A stretch of DNA of 64,000 nucleotides from Streptococcus urinalis 2285-97 (GTDB taxonomy: Bacteria; Bacillota; Bacilli; Lactobacillales; Streptococcaceae). The translations under genes were made by a program, and so were the position numbers. This document shows, one piece after another, positions 36,270 through 45,346 of the stretch. The notes beneath the pieces are model-generated. The model was not told the DNA's origin. It made no database searches and saw only the letters and a list, made by a program, of their open reading frames with translations. Each line of letters starts with the position of its first letter. Position 1 is the stretch's first letter. The DNA is taken from NCBI RefSeq assembly GCF_000188055.2, contig NZ_AEUZ02000001.1:124001-188000 (forward strand). Reading direction: 5' to 3'.

Positions 36270-38912
36270 ATGGAAAACAAGAATAAATTACTCTTAATTG
36301 ATGGTTCATCAGTTGCTTTTAGAGCTTTTTTTGCTCTCTACAATCAAATTGATCGCTTTAAAAATAATAACGGCTTTCACACAAATGCTATTTATGGATT
36401 TCATTTGATGTTGGATCATATGATGAAACGTGTACAACCGACACATGTTCTGGTTGCTTTCGATGCTGGAAAAACAACATTTAGAACAGAAATGTATGCT
36501 GATTATAAAGCTGGACGCGCTAAGACACCTGATGAATTTAGAGAACAATTTCCTTATATCCGTGAAATGCTCACAGCACTAGGGATACCTTATTATGATC
36601 TTGTGAGTTATGAAGCTGATGATATCATTGGAACCCTAGATAAAATGGCAGAACATACAGAGATTCCATTTGATGTAACGATTGTTAGTGGTGATAAAGA
36701 CTTAATTCAGTTGACTGATAGTAATACCGTAGTTGAAATTTCCAAAAAAGGTGTTGCTGAATTTGAAGAATTTACACCAGCTTACTTGATGGAAAAAATG
36801 GGAATTACACCAGAACAATTTATTGATTTGAAAGCACTTATGGGTGATAAATCTGATAATATTCCTGGTGTTACAAAGATTGGTGAGAAGACTGGTCTCA
36901 AACTTTTACATGAATATGGATCATTAGAAGGTATTTATGACCATATTGATGAGATGAAGGCTTCTAAGATGAAGGAAAACTTGATTAATGATAAAAATCA
37001 AGCCTTCTTATCAAAAACACTAGCAACTATTAACACACAGTCTCCTATTGCTATAGGACTTGATGATCTTGTCTACAAAGGTCCAAATCTTGAAACACTG
37101 CCATCATTTTATGAAGAGATGGGATTTACCCAATTAAGAGCTAGCCTCTCTAGTCAACTACCAACAAAAGCTGTTGAAAAAGTGACTTATACAGAACCAA
37201 CTGAGATAACAAAAGAACAGTTTACAACAGATAGTTTCTTCTATTTTGAAGTTTTAAGAGATAACTATCATACAGAGCCTATTATCGGGTTTGCTTGGGG
37301 TGATGACAATGGCATTTTCGCTTCGACCGATTTGGAATTACTAAAAACAGAAGCATTTATTGAAGTCTTATCTCAGCCAATCAAGACATATGACATGAAA
37401 CGAACCAAAGTTTTATTAAGTCATCTTGGAATAGATATGCCAACAGCAAGTTTTGATAGTCGACTTGCAAAATATTTACTATCAACTGTTGAAGATAACA
37501 CTATCTCAACCATTGCTCATCTTTATGCACAGACACCTCTAGAATCAGATGATGTGGTTTATGGAAAAGGTGTCAAACGTGCTATCCCTGCAAAAGATGT
37601 TTTACTAGGACATCTAGCTAGAAAAGTTAAAGTCTTGATTGAGAGCGAGCCAGTAATGCGTCAGCATTTATCTGACCATAATCAAGATGACTTATTTTTT
37701 GAGATGGAGTTACCCCTAGCTAATGTTTTAGCAAAAATGGAAATTGCAGGTATCAAGGTTAATAAAAACAGTCTTCAAGATATGGCGATTCAAAATAAAG
37801 TCATCATCGAACAGTTAACTCAAGAAATCTATGATATGGCTGGCGAAGAATTTAATATTAATTCTCCAAAGCAATTAGGTCATATATTGTTTGAAACCAT
37901 GGGTTTACCACTTGAAATGACTAAAAAAACAAAGACAGGTTATTCAACAGCAGTTGATGTCTTAGAAAGACTTGCCCCAGTAGCCCCGATTGTGGCAAAA
38001 ATTTTAGAATATCGTCAAATTACAAAGTTACAATCGACATACGTCATTGGTTTGCAAGATTATATTCTAGAAGATGGGAAAATACATACACGCTATCAAC
38101 AAGATTTAACACAAACGGGCCGTCTATCAAGTATTGATCCAAACCTTCAAAATATTCCAATTAGACTTGAACAAGGTCGCTTAATACGTAAAGCTTTTAC
38201 CCCTTCTCATCAAGACTCAGTCTTATTGAGTTCAGATTACTCACAAATTGAACTTCGTGTGCTTGCACATATTTCTAAAGATGAGCATTTGATAGCAGCA
38301 TTTAATGAAGGTGCTGATATCCATACATCAACTGCAATGCGTGTCTTTAACATTGAAAAACCGGAAGATGTAACTCCAAATGATAGAAGAAATGCTAAAG
38401 CTGTAAACTTTGGAATTGTTTATGGTATTTCAGATTTTGGATTATCAAACAATTTGGGAATTAGTCGTAAAAAGGCTAAAGACTATATTGAAAGATACTT
38501 TGAACGTTATCCAGGCATCAAAAACTATATGGATAATATTGTTAGAGAAGCAAAAGATAAGGGCTATGTTGAGACTCTTTTCAAGAGACGTCGTGAACTT
38601 CCAGATATTAATTCTAGAGACTTTAACGTTAGAAGTTTTGCTGAGAGAACAGCTATTAACTCACCAATTCAAGGAAGTGCTGCAGATATCTTGAAGATTG
38701 CCATGATTAATCTTGATAAAGCTCTTGAAAAGGGACACTATAAATCTCAGATGCTATTACAAGTGCATGATGAGATTGTTTTAGAAGTGCCTAACGATGA
38801 ATTAGAAGCAATACGAAGATTGGTCAAAGAAACGATGGAATCAGCAGTTCAATTCACAGTTCCAATGATTGCTGAGGAAAATGCTGGGAAAACATGGTAC
38901 GAAGCCAAATAA
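36270..38912 (+). CDS. polA: DNA polymerase I
   Basis: The protein has 880 residues. The N-terminal 5'-nuclease domain (about 1-290) has LLLIDGSSVAFRAFFAL, SGDKDLIQL and GDKSDNIPGV. The middle 3'-5' exonuclease domain lacks the catalytic D-x-E (FFYFEVLRDN), so proofreading is probably absent, as in many Firmicutes. The polymerase domain has motif A DYSQIELRVLAH (Asp656), motif B RRNAKAVNFGIVYG and motif C VHDEIV (Asp834). It acts in repair and Okazaki fragment processing. The -10 is only 6 nt before the ATG. perR follows 79 nt later. Confidence 0.97.
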   Translation: MENKNKLLLIDGSSVAFRAFFALYNQIDRFKNNNGFHTNAIYGFHLMLDHMMKRVQPTHVLVAFDAGKTTFRTEMYADYKAGRAKTPDEFREQFPYIREMLTALGIPYYDLVSYEADDIIGTLDKMAEHTEIPFDVTIVSGDKDLIQLTDSNTVVEISKKGVAEFEEFTPAYLMEKMGITPEQFIDLKALMGDKSDNIPGVTKIGEKTGLKLLHEYGSLEGIYDHIDEMKASKMKENLINDKNQAFLSKTLATINTQSPIAIGLDDLVYKGPNLETLPSFYEEMGFTQLRASLSSQLPTKAVEKVTYTEPTEITKEQFTTDSFFYFEVLRDNYHTEPIIGFAWGDDNGIFASTDLELLKTEAFIEVLSQPIKTYDMKRTKVLLSHLGIDMPTASFDSRLAKYLLSTVEDNTISTIAHLYAQTPLESDDVVYGKGVKRAIPAKDVLLGHLARKVKVLIESEPVMRQHLSDHNQDDLFFEMELPLANVLAKMEIAGIKVNKNSLQDMAIQNKVIIEQLTQEIYDMAGEEFNINSPKQLGHILFETMGLPLEMTKKTKTGYSTAVDVLERLAPVAPIVAKILEYRQITKLQSTYVIGLQDYILEDGKIHTRYQQDLTQTGRLSSIDPNLQNIPIRLEQGRLIRKAFTPSHQDSVLLSSDYSQIELRVLAHISKDEHLIAAFNEGADIHTSTAMRVFNIEKPEDVTPNDRRNAKAVNFGIVYGISDFGLSNNLGISRKKAKDYIERYFERYPGIKNYMDNIVREAKDKGYVETLFKRRRELPDINSRDFNVRSFAERTAINSPIQGSAADILKIAMINLDKALEKGHYKSQMLLQVHDEIVLEVPNDELEAIRRLVKETMESAVQFTVPMIAEENAGKTWYEAK

Positions 38913-38991
38913 ATGTAATGCTTACTTTGTTTTTAAAGTATTTATGATATAATGATTGAGAAAAATGGGTGATTGTTGAAAGGAGTGGCTT

Positions 38992-39453
38992 ATGGATACG
39001 CATTCTCATCAAAAAGCTTTAGATGCCTATGACAATGTCCTTGAGCATCTAAGAGACAAACACATTAGAATTACTGAAACACGCAAAGTCATTATTTTAT
39101 ATATGATACAGTCAAAGGAACATCCTAGTGCTGAAATGATATATAAAGATTTAAAACCTAAATTTCCGAATATGAGTTTGGCAACAGTTTATAATAATTT
39201 AAAAGTGTTGGTTGATGAAGAGTTTGTCACAGAAATAAAAATTGCCAATGATAATACTTCCTATTATGATTTTATGGGTCATCAGCATGTCAATGCTGTT
39301 TGTGAACGCTGTGGGAAAATTATTGACTTTATGGATGTTGATATATTGGATATTGCAAAAGAGGCTTACGAACAAACGGGATTTAAAATCACTAGAATTC
39401 CAATTGTGGCCTATGGTATTTGTCCAGAGTGTCAATTAAACGAAAAAAAATAA
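38992..39453 (+). CDS. perR: peroxide-responsive Fur-family repressor PerR
   Basis: The 153-residue protein has a winged helix (about 25-85; LATVYNNLKVLVDE). The dimerisation domain carries structural zinc cysteines CERC (104-107) and CPEC (144-147) and regulatory metal ligands GHQH (His97, His99) and Asp112. It matches the PerR layout rather than Fur. PerR senses H2O2 by metal-catalysed His oxidation and controls metal and oxidative-stress genes. A PerR-like box lies at 26041, upstream of the flavin module. AAAGGAG before the ATG. Confidence 0.93.
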   Translation: MDTHSHQKALDAYDNVLEHLRDKHIRITETRKVIILYMIQSKEHPSAEMIYKDLKPKFPNMSLATVYNNLKVLVDEEFVTEIKIANDNTSYYDFMGHQHVNAVCERCGKIIDFMDVDILDIAKEAYEQTGFKITRIPIVAYGICPECQLNEKK

Positions 39454-40234
39454 TTAAGGCAAACACCTTAATTATTTTTTCATTTAGATACCTATAGAAG
39501 TTTGTTTCAGCTGTTAATTGATAAGGTAATACATAGAATAAAGCAAAGCCAAAAGTTAAAAAGACCAATATAAAATAACCAATAAAACTCAAATCAAAGA
39601 TAAAAAGTTTCCATTTGTAATGCTTCATTAAAGCATTACTTTCTTTTAAAATTTGACTTGGTTTATGATCCTGATTGTCTTCAAAATGGTCATATAGGAT
39701 AAAAGGGACCATACGATAGGCGTATCGTCTATTGATAACAATAGCTAATTCTAGCACATACAATATTACACCAGCTAAAATAACTAACAAGACAGACACC
39801 GTCAATTGATGCCCTGCTTGTTGAAATAGTAGGAAGCCCCAAATTATGATGAAGAGACCACTCATCCAGATCATAGCCCACAATGTTATCACAAGTAGCC
39901 TTAATAAGAGTACCAAAATCAATTTTAAAAAAAGAGGTGATTTCCATGCTTTACTTGTATCATCAAAATTGACTTGAGTCTTTTTGTGACGAAAAACATC
40001 TAAAATTGTAAAACTAGCTGAGCATCCAAAAATAGTTAGGATACCAAGAATTAATAGTGGAAAACTAGAAGCAGAAATTGGAACATCAATCCCATTGCTA
40101 GTTGCTATTGACTCATGAATACTGATACCATAGTAAAAAATAGATAAAATAATAGGAACGACAAACAAAAGGTATTTTTGATTGAGCCCTCTCAAAAGCT
40201 CTTTTGCTTCTTTTTTAATCATGCTAATACGCAT
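39392..40234 (-). CDS. DUF975-family integral membrane protein with probable 3' extension
   Basis: A 280-residue protein with about five to six membrane helices. The pattern SLPL..LGxxxxF around a cytoplasmic loop and MVPFILYDHFEDNQDHKPSQILKESNALMKHYKWKLF fits the DUF975 family (function unknown). The present frame continues through the terminator and overlaps perR by 62 nt. Removing one T from the T6 run at 39475-39480 would end the protein at ...YLNEK and TAA, before the hairpin. The native stop was therefore probably lost to a 1-nt insertion. AAAGGAG precedes the ATG on the minus strand. Confidence 0.75.
   Translation of the reverse strand: MRISMIKKEAKELLRGLNQKYLLFVVPIILSIFYYGISIHESIATSNGIDVPISASSFPLLILGILTIFGCSASFTILDVFRHKKTQVNFDDTSKAWKSPLFLKLILVLLLRLLVITLWAMIWMSGLFIIIWGFLLFQQAGHQLTVSVLLVILAGVILYVLELAIVINRRYAYRMVPFILYDHFEDNQDHKPSQILKESNALMKHYKWKLFIFDLSFIGYFILVFLTFGFALFYVLPYQLTAETNFYRYLNEKIIKVFALIIFFRLIDTLDKYHRPQLEF
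39452..39480. terminator. bidirectional terminator between perR and the DUF975-like gene
   Basis: AATTAAGG / CCTTAATT stem with T/A runs both sides. On the minus strand it lies inside the reading frame of the DUF975-like gene, before its present stop codon. Confidence 0.85.
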
Positions 40235-40381
40235 ATAAATCTCCTTTGCTTCCTAATATTATAACATAGTGCCAATATAAAAGAGGTTAATGAAAGTTAA
40301 TCATAGTCATTTCGAAGAAGGATGACAACTAAATACTTTTTTGCTAAAATAATAAAGCTAAAGAAGAAAAAGTCATAAAGC

Positions 40382-40400
40382 CCACGACTGTTTTTCGTGG
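40382..40400 (+). promoter_or_regulatory. small hairpin in the tgt leader
   Basis: CCACGA / TCGTGG, 15 nt before the tgt ATG and next to AAGGAG. It has no T run, so it is more likely to affect translation than termination. It does not resemble a preQ1 riboswitch. Confidence 0.4.
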
Positions 40401-40403
40401 TAG

Positions 40404-41557
<1,154 letters not shown>

Positions 41558-41558
<1 letters not shown>

Positions 41559-41588
41559 AATCCTAAATATTTAGGATTTCTTTTTTTA
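41558..41588 (+). terminator. terminator after tgt
   Basis: Near-perfect palindrome AAATCCTAAAT / ATTTAGGATTT followed by C and T7. Confidence 0.85.
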
Positions 41589-41667
41589 TTTTTAAAGTTA
41601 ACCATTTTAAAAAATATAGTTGACAATAAATAAAAAATTGATTAAACTATGATACAAGGATTAAGAA

Positions 41668-41976
41668 ATGACGAAATTATTTGGAAAGACCATCGATAAA
41701 GAAGGAAGATGTATTCATTATCATACAGTAAACGATATCGTTGCTTTAAAATGCAGCTATTGTGAGCGCTATTATGCTTGTTTTCACTGTCATGATGAAT
41801 GCGAAAACCATAAGTTTAAACCGACAACTTTAGAAGAAGCTATTCCTGTTTTATGTGGAAAATGTCGAAATTATCTCACCTTAAACTAATACAAATTAGG
41901 AAGTTGCCCTTATTGTCATCATTCTTTTAATCCCAATTGTAAACGGCATGAAAGTGTCTATTTTCAAAAGGAGTAA
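41668..41976 (+). pseudogene. CHY-type zinc-finger protein interrupted by one in-frame stop
   Basis: The frame from ATG 41668 shows the CHY pattern: GRCIHYHTVNDIVALKCSYC, ACFHCHDECENHKF, VLCGKCRNYLTL. It stops at TAA 41887-41889. The same frame continues with YKLGSCPYCHHSFNPNCKRH and ends at 41976, which supplies the remaining Cys/His ligands of the family. The full protein would have about 102 residues. CHY zinc fingers are small metal-binding proteins; the bacterial role is unclear. The 73-residue product might still fold partly. It lies 3 nt before bioY. Confidence 0.8.
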
Positions 41977-41979
41977 ATA

Positions 41980-42516
41980 ATGCAATCAAAACACCTCATT
42001 CAAGTCGCCATGATGACAACGATATTAGTTATTCTTGGACTAATCCCAGGGATTCCACTAGGCTTTATCCCTGTACCAATTGTTCTTCAAAACTTAGGCG
42101 TTATGTTAGCAGCGATATTATTAGGTACTAAAAAAGGAAGTTTATCAATATTATTATTATTTATCTTGGGCTTGTTTATCCCTGTCTTTTCAGGTGGTAG
42201 AATGAGTGTTCCAGTCTTTATGGGACCAACAGCGGGTTATGTACTGGCTTGGTTAGCGGTTCCTCTTATAGTTGGCCGATTATCCCAATGGTTAAAGCCA
42301 CAAACGACTCTAATGATTTTTGTTGTCTTGTTTATAGCTGGTGTTCTAGTTGTTGATGTGATTGGTTCTATTTGGTTAGGTATATATACAGGAATGCCTC
42401 TTTTAAAAGCACTTATTACAAATCTAGTCTTTATTCCAGGGGATACCGTCAAAGCAATGGTAGCTGCTGTTATTGCACACCGTTATAAAGATAGTTTAAT
42501 AAAACAGATAGGATAA
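41980..42516 (+). CDS. bioY: biotin transporter S component
   Basis: A 178-residue membrane protein with about six helices, showing the BioY patterns IPGIPLGFIPVPIVLQNLGVMLA, FMGPTAGYVLAWL and NLVFIPGDTVKAMVAAVIAHR. It is the substrate-binding subunit of an energy-coupling-factor (ECF) transporter; no ECF ATPase genes are nearby, so it probably uses the shared module. AAAAGGAG precedes the ATG, which follows the CHY zinc-finger pseudogene by 3 nt. Confidence 0.95.
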   Translation: MQSKHLIQVAMMTTILVILGLIPGIPLGFIPVPIVLQNLGVMLAAILLGTKKGSLSILLLFILGLFIPVFSGGRMSVPVFMGPTAGYVLAWLAVPLIVGRLSQWLKPQTTLMIFVVLFIAGVLVVDVIGSIWLGIYTGMPLLKALITNLVFIPGDTVKAMVAAVIAHRYKDSLIKQIG

Positions 42517-42528
42517 ATGATAAAATCG

Positions 42529-42556
42529 TAACCTGATACCATCAGGTTATTTTTTT
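42529..42556 (+). terminator. terminator after bioY
   Basis: TAACCTGAT / ATCAGGTTA stem with a 3-nt loop and T7. Confidence 0.9.
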
Positions 42557-42624
42557 ATCTTTTAGAAAGGCAAAACCTTAGTCATTTGATATAATGAAGA
42601 AAATGGTATAAGGAAGGTGTAAAT

Positions 42625-43398
42625 ATGAAATTAACTACATTAGGTTGCTGGGGAGGTTATCCCTATAAAGATGGTGGAACAACTTCTTACCTAGTTACTA
42701 GCCAAGATGGATTTCAATTATTGATGGATGCAGGAAGTCGTTCTTTAAATGAGTTAGAAAAAGAAATAAGTCCTTTAGATTTAGATGCCGTTATCATAAG
42801 TCATTATCATCCTGATCATGTTGCTGATTTAGGTGTTTTAAGACATTATAGACAACTCTATCCAAAACACCTTTGGGAGCCAAAAAGTTTACCAATATAT
42901 GGTCATGATGAAGATAAACATGAATTTGCTAAATTGACAATGGAAGGTGTCTCAGATGGGATTGCCTATGATGTTAATGGTAGTCAGGCTATTGGTCCTT
43001 TTGATATTACTTTTATCAAGACAGTTCATCCAGTGGTTTGTTATGCTTTTAGGATTGTTGAGCGACAAACTGGTCACGTTCTTGTCTTTACTGGAGATAC
43101 TGGTTACTTTAAAGAATTGGCACCATTTGCTAAAGAGGCAGATTTGTTATTAGCTGATGTTTATTTATATGAAGGCAATGAAAATCATTTTGCTCATCTA
43201 ACCACTAAAGAAGCTGGGGAAATTGCGACACAAGCTAAAGTAAAACGCCTTGTGCTAACTCATATGCCACCACTCCCACCAAAAGAAATAGAAGCAGAAA
43301 ATCACTTAGAGTTATTGAGACAAGAAGCTGAGTTGTACTCATCTGGAATTCCAGTAGATTTAGCTCAACCTCACAAATCTTGGGATTTAGGAAACTAG
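42625..43398 (+). CDS. metallo-beta-lactamase-fold hydrolase (YhfI-like)
   Basis: A 257-residue protein with metal motif SHYHPDH and further ligands in VFTGDTGYF and LTHMPP, the layout of the RNase Z-like/YhfI subgroup. The N-terminal LGCWGGYPYKDGGTTSYLV is typical. Substrate unknown; nuclease or phosphodiesterase activity is possible by family. It is followed 3 nt later by tadA, so they are co-transcribed. AGGAAGG upstream. Confidence 0.85.
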   Translation: MKLTTLGCWGGYPYKDGGTTSYLVTSQDGFQLLMDAGSRSLNELEKEISPLDLDAVIISHYHPDHVADLGVLRHYRQLYPKHLWEPKSLPIYGHDEDKHEFAKLTMEGVSDGIAYDVNGSQAIGPFDITFIKTVHPVVCYAFRIVERQTGHVLVFTGDTGYFKELAPFAKEADLLLADVYLYEGNENHFAHLTTKEAGEIATQAKVKRLVLTHMPPLPPKEIEAENHLELLRQEAELYSSGIPVDLAQPHKSWDLGN

Positions 43399-43401
43399 CT
43401 G

Positions 43402-43899
43402 ATGGATTTCTCACAAGAAGAAAAAGAGTATTTTATGACGCAAGCTCTATTGGAAGCAGAAAAATCACTTGCCAAAGATGAGATTCCAATAGGTTGTGTC
43501 ATTGTTAAAGATAATCACATCATCGGACGAGGACATAACGCTCGAGAGGAATTAAATCAAGCAGTCATGCATGCAGAAATAATGGCAATCAATGAAGCCA
43601 ATGCAGTTGAAGGGAATTGGCGCTTGTTAGACACAACATTATTTGTAACAATAGAGCCATGTATTATGTGTAGTGGTGCTATTGGACTTGCAAGAATTCC
43701 ACACGTCATTTATGGTGCTAGTAATCAAAAATTTGGAGCGGCAGGGAGTTTATATGATATTTTGACAGACAAACGTCTAAATCATAGAGTTCTTGTTGAA
43801 ACAGGCATATTAGCAGACAGATGTGCTGAGATGATGCAGACCTTTTTTAAAAAAAGAAGAGATGCTAAAAAACAAAATCAGGTAACTGATAGTCACTAA
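43402..43899 (+). CDS. tadA: tRNA-specific adenosine-34 deaminase
   Basis: A 165-residue cytidine-deaminase-fold enzyme. The zinc site is HAEIMAINEA (catalytic Glu) and PCIMCSGAI. It deaminates A34 to inosine in tRNA-Arg(ACG). Start ATG 43402, 3 nt after the upstream stop; the ribosome-binding site is weak (GGAAACTAGCTG), suggesting coupling to the upstream gene. Confidence 0.95.
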   Translation: MDFSQEEKEYFMTQALLEAEKSLAKDEIPIGCVIVKDNHIIGRGHNAREELNQAVMHAEIMAINEANAVEGNWRLLDTTLFVTIEPCIMCSGAIGLARIPHVIYGASNQKFGAAGSLYDILTDKRLNHRVLVETGILADRCAEMMQTFFKKRRDAKKQNQVTDSH

Positions 43900-43903
43900 A
43901 ATG

Positions 43904-43933
43904 AAAAGAGAAGAAGAATCTTCTCTTTTTTTT
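43904..43933 (+). terminator. terminator after tadA
   Basis: AAAAGAGAAGA / TCTTCTCTTTT stem with a 4-nt loop and T run. Confidence 0.92.
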
Positions 43934-43987
43934 GATATGTCTAATATAGAAGGTTGACTTTGAGATTATAAAGTCATTTTAAAAGTA

Positions 43988-44344
43988 TTATTTTGGACCA
44001 AAGCCACTAAAGAATTGGTTTAAATCCTTATCAACTTTTTCTTTAATTTGTTCTTTGGTTTGTTTTGAAAATGTCTGGGAAAAGCTGTTATATTGACTTT
44101 CATCAGTAATGACTAAGAAAAATCCAGCGTCATAGTCATCGATACCATTGGCTAGTAAAAGCATATTTAGTTTTTGATAAGAAGGCAAGGCGTAGCGTGC
44201 TTCTAATTCTGGAAATGAAAGCTCTTCACTAGGACTTTTAGCAATAGTATCTGCATTTGCTGTTGTTGTGAATTGACTTGCTAAGCTGATGCCTAAAGCA
44301 AGTGTCGCAATTAGAGATAAGAATAAATGTTTTGTCTTTATCAT
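43988..44344 (-). CDS. small secreted protein of unknown function
   Basis: 118 residues from the ATG at 44344. The signal peptide (MIKTKHLFLSLIATLALGIS) is cut near ANA-DT, followed by a short helical mature region (LPSYQKLNMLLLANG, EQIKEKVDKDLNQFF). No Cys lipobox or sorting signal, so it is probably released. An upstream in-frame ATG at 44398 would put extra residues before the signal peptide and is less likely. I do not recognise the family. Confidence 0.65.
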   Translation of the reverse strand: MIKTKHLFLSLIATLALGISLASQFTTTANADTIAKSPSEELSFPELEARYALPSYQKLNMLLLANGIDDYDAGFFLVITDESQYNSFSQTFSKQTKEQIKEKVDKDLNQFFSGFGPK

Positions 44345-44518
44345 ATAAATTGATTCCATTCTAAAAGTTAAAATAATAATTAGTTGTTTTTCAAGCACTT
44401 TATATCAACCAAGTAATACAATAATACAAAAAATAAAAAATCTTTTCAAGAAAAAACTGTCATTAAGGAAGATTGTTTTTAAAGTTGAATAATTTTATTC
44501 TTTATGCTATATTATAGG

Positions 44519-44597
44519 TGGAGCAACATGAGTGCGTGAAGTGGGTCAGGAGAGGAATCTAGCAGCCCTAAGCGATTTCTTGTGTGTGCTCTTTTTT
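44519..44597 (+). ncRNA. ffs: small cytoplasmic (signal recognition particle) RNA
   Basis: The sequence holds the conserved SRP domain IV pattern GGGTCAGG..AGAGGAA..AGCAGCC. The ends pair (GAGCA 44521-44525 with TGCTC 44587-44591) and the molecule finishes in a T6 run, giving about 79 nt, the short bacterial type. A -10-like TATATT at 44508-44513 would start transcription near 44519. It binds Ffh and guides membrane-protein ribosomes to SecYEG. Confidence 0.88.
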
Positions 44598-44695
44598 GTA
44601 ACTAGTCATTTCATTGCTAAGTTTAGAATTTTAAGGTATATTAGTATTAGTTAGTCTAATCTAATGAACTTGAAAAAGAGAAATGAGGACAGTGC

Positions 44696-45316
44696 ATGCG
44701 TAAATTTTTACAAACAACACTTTATGAAATTTCATTTTACATTGAAATTTTTATCTCAATGATACTAATTTTAGTTTTAGGATTTTTGTCCATCCGACTT
44801 ATTTTTGAAATTTCCACTTTAACAGGTCCATTTAAAGGTGAGATGGGAGACTATTTACAAGCTTTTCTAAATGAAGCTCTTAGCATCGCAATTGGTGTCG
44901 AGTTGGTAAAAATGCTTAGTAAACATACTTCTGGAACCATTATTGAAGTTTTATTATTTGCAATTGCAAGGCAGTTGGTTATTTCACATGGTAGTGCAAA
45001 AGATTCTTTGATTAGTGTCTTAGCCTTGGCCGTCTTATTTGCAACACGTAAGTATTTATTCACGAACTTTGATGATTCTAATAATATTATCGTTAGAGCA
45101 AGTCAAAAAGTTAAAATTGCTAATCTTCTTGCGCGTGTTAATCTTAAAGCTCAAAAGGGTGAACTTTTACGTGATTTTATGGTAAGACATTTAGAAGAAG
45201 AAGAAAAATCAATTACCATCGGTTCTACCATATATTTTAAGGACACAGCTTTGCGGATTGATAGCATGAAAGATGGCATTATTACCCGCGTTGAAATTAT
45301 TAAAGCATTATATTAA
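44696..45316 (+). CDS. PsiE-like integral membrane protein with C-terminal cytosolic domain
   Basis: A 206-residue protein with about four hydrophobic helices (about 15-40, 55-75, 80-95, 102-118; ISMILILVLGFLSIRLIF) and a soluble C-terminal part with TIYFKDTALRIDSMKDGIITRVEI. The membrane part resembles the phosphate-starvation-inducible PsiE family; the tail looks like a small beta-rich regulatory domain. Function unknown. Starts at ATG 44696 after GAGGACAG. Confidence 0.6.
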   Translation: MRKFLQTTLYEISFYIEIFISMILILVLGFLSIRLIFEISTLTGPFKGEMGDYLQAFLNEALSIAIGVELVKMLSKHTSGTIIEVLLFAIARQLVISHGSAKDSLISVLALAVLFATRKYLFTNFDDSNNIIVRASQKVKIANLLARVNLKAQKGELLRDFMVRHLEEEEKSITIGSTIYFKDTALRIDSMKDGIITRVEIIKALY

Positions 45317-45317
45317 T

Positions 45318-45346
45318 AAAAAGACTGACATTTGTCAGTCTTTTTT
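45318..45346. terminator. bidirectional terminator
   Basis: AAAAAGACTGACA / TGTCAGTCTTTTT stem between convergent genes. Confidence 0.9.

Noticed and set aside
38940..38960. PerR box in front of perR itself
   Set aside because: The segment around the -10 box matches the Per box at only about 10 of 14 positions, mostly because both are AT-rich.
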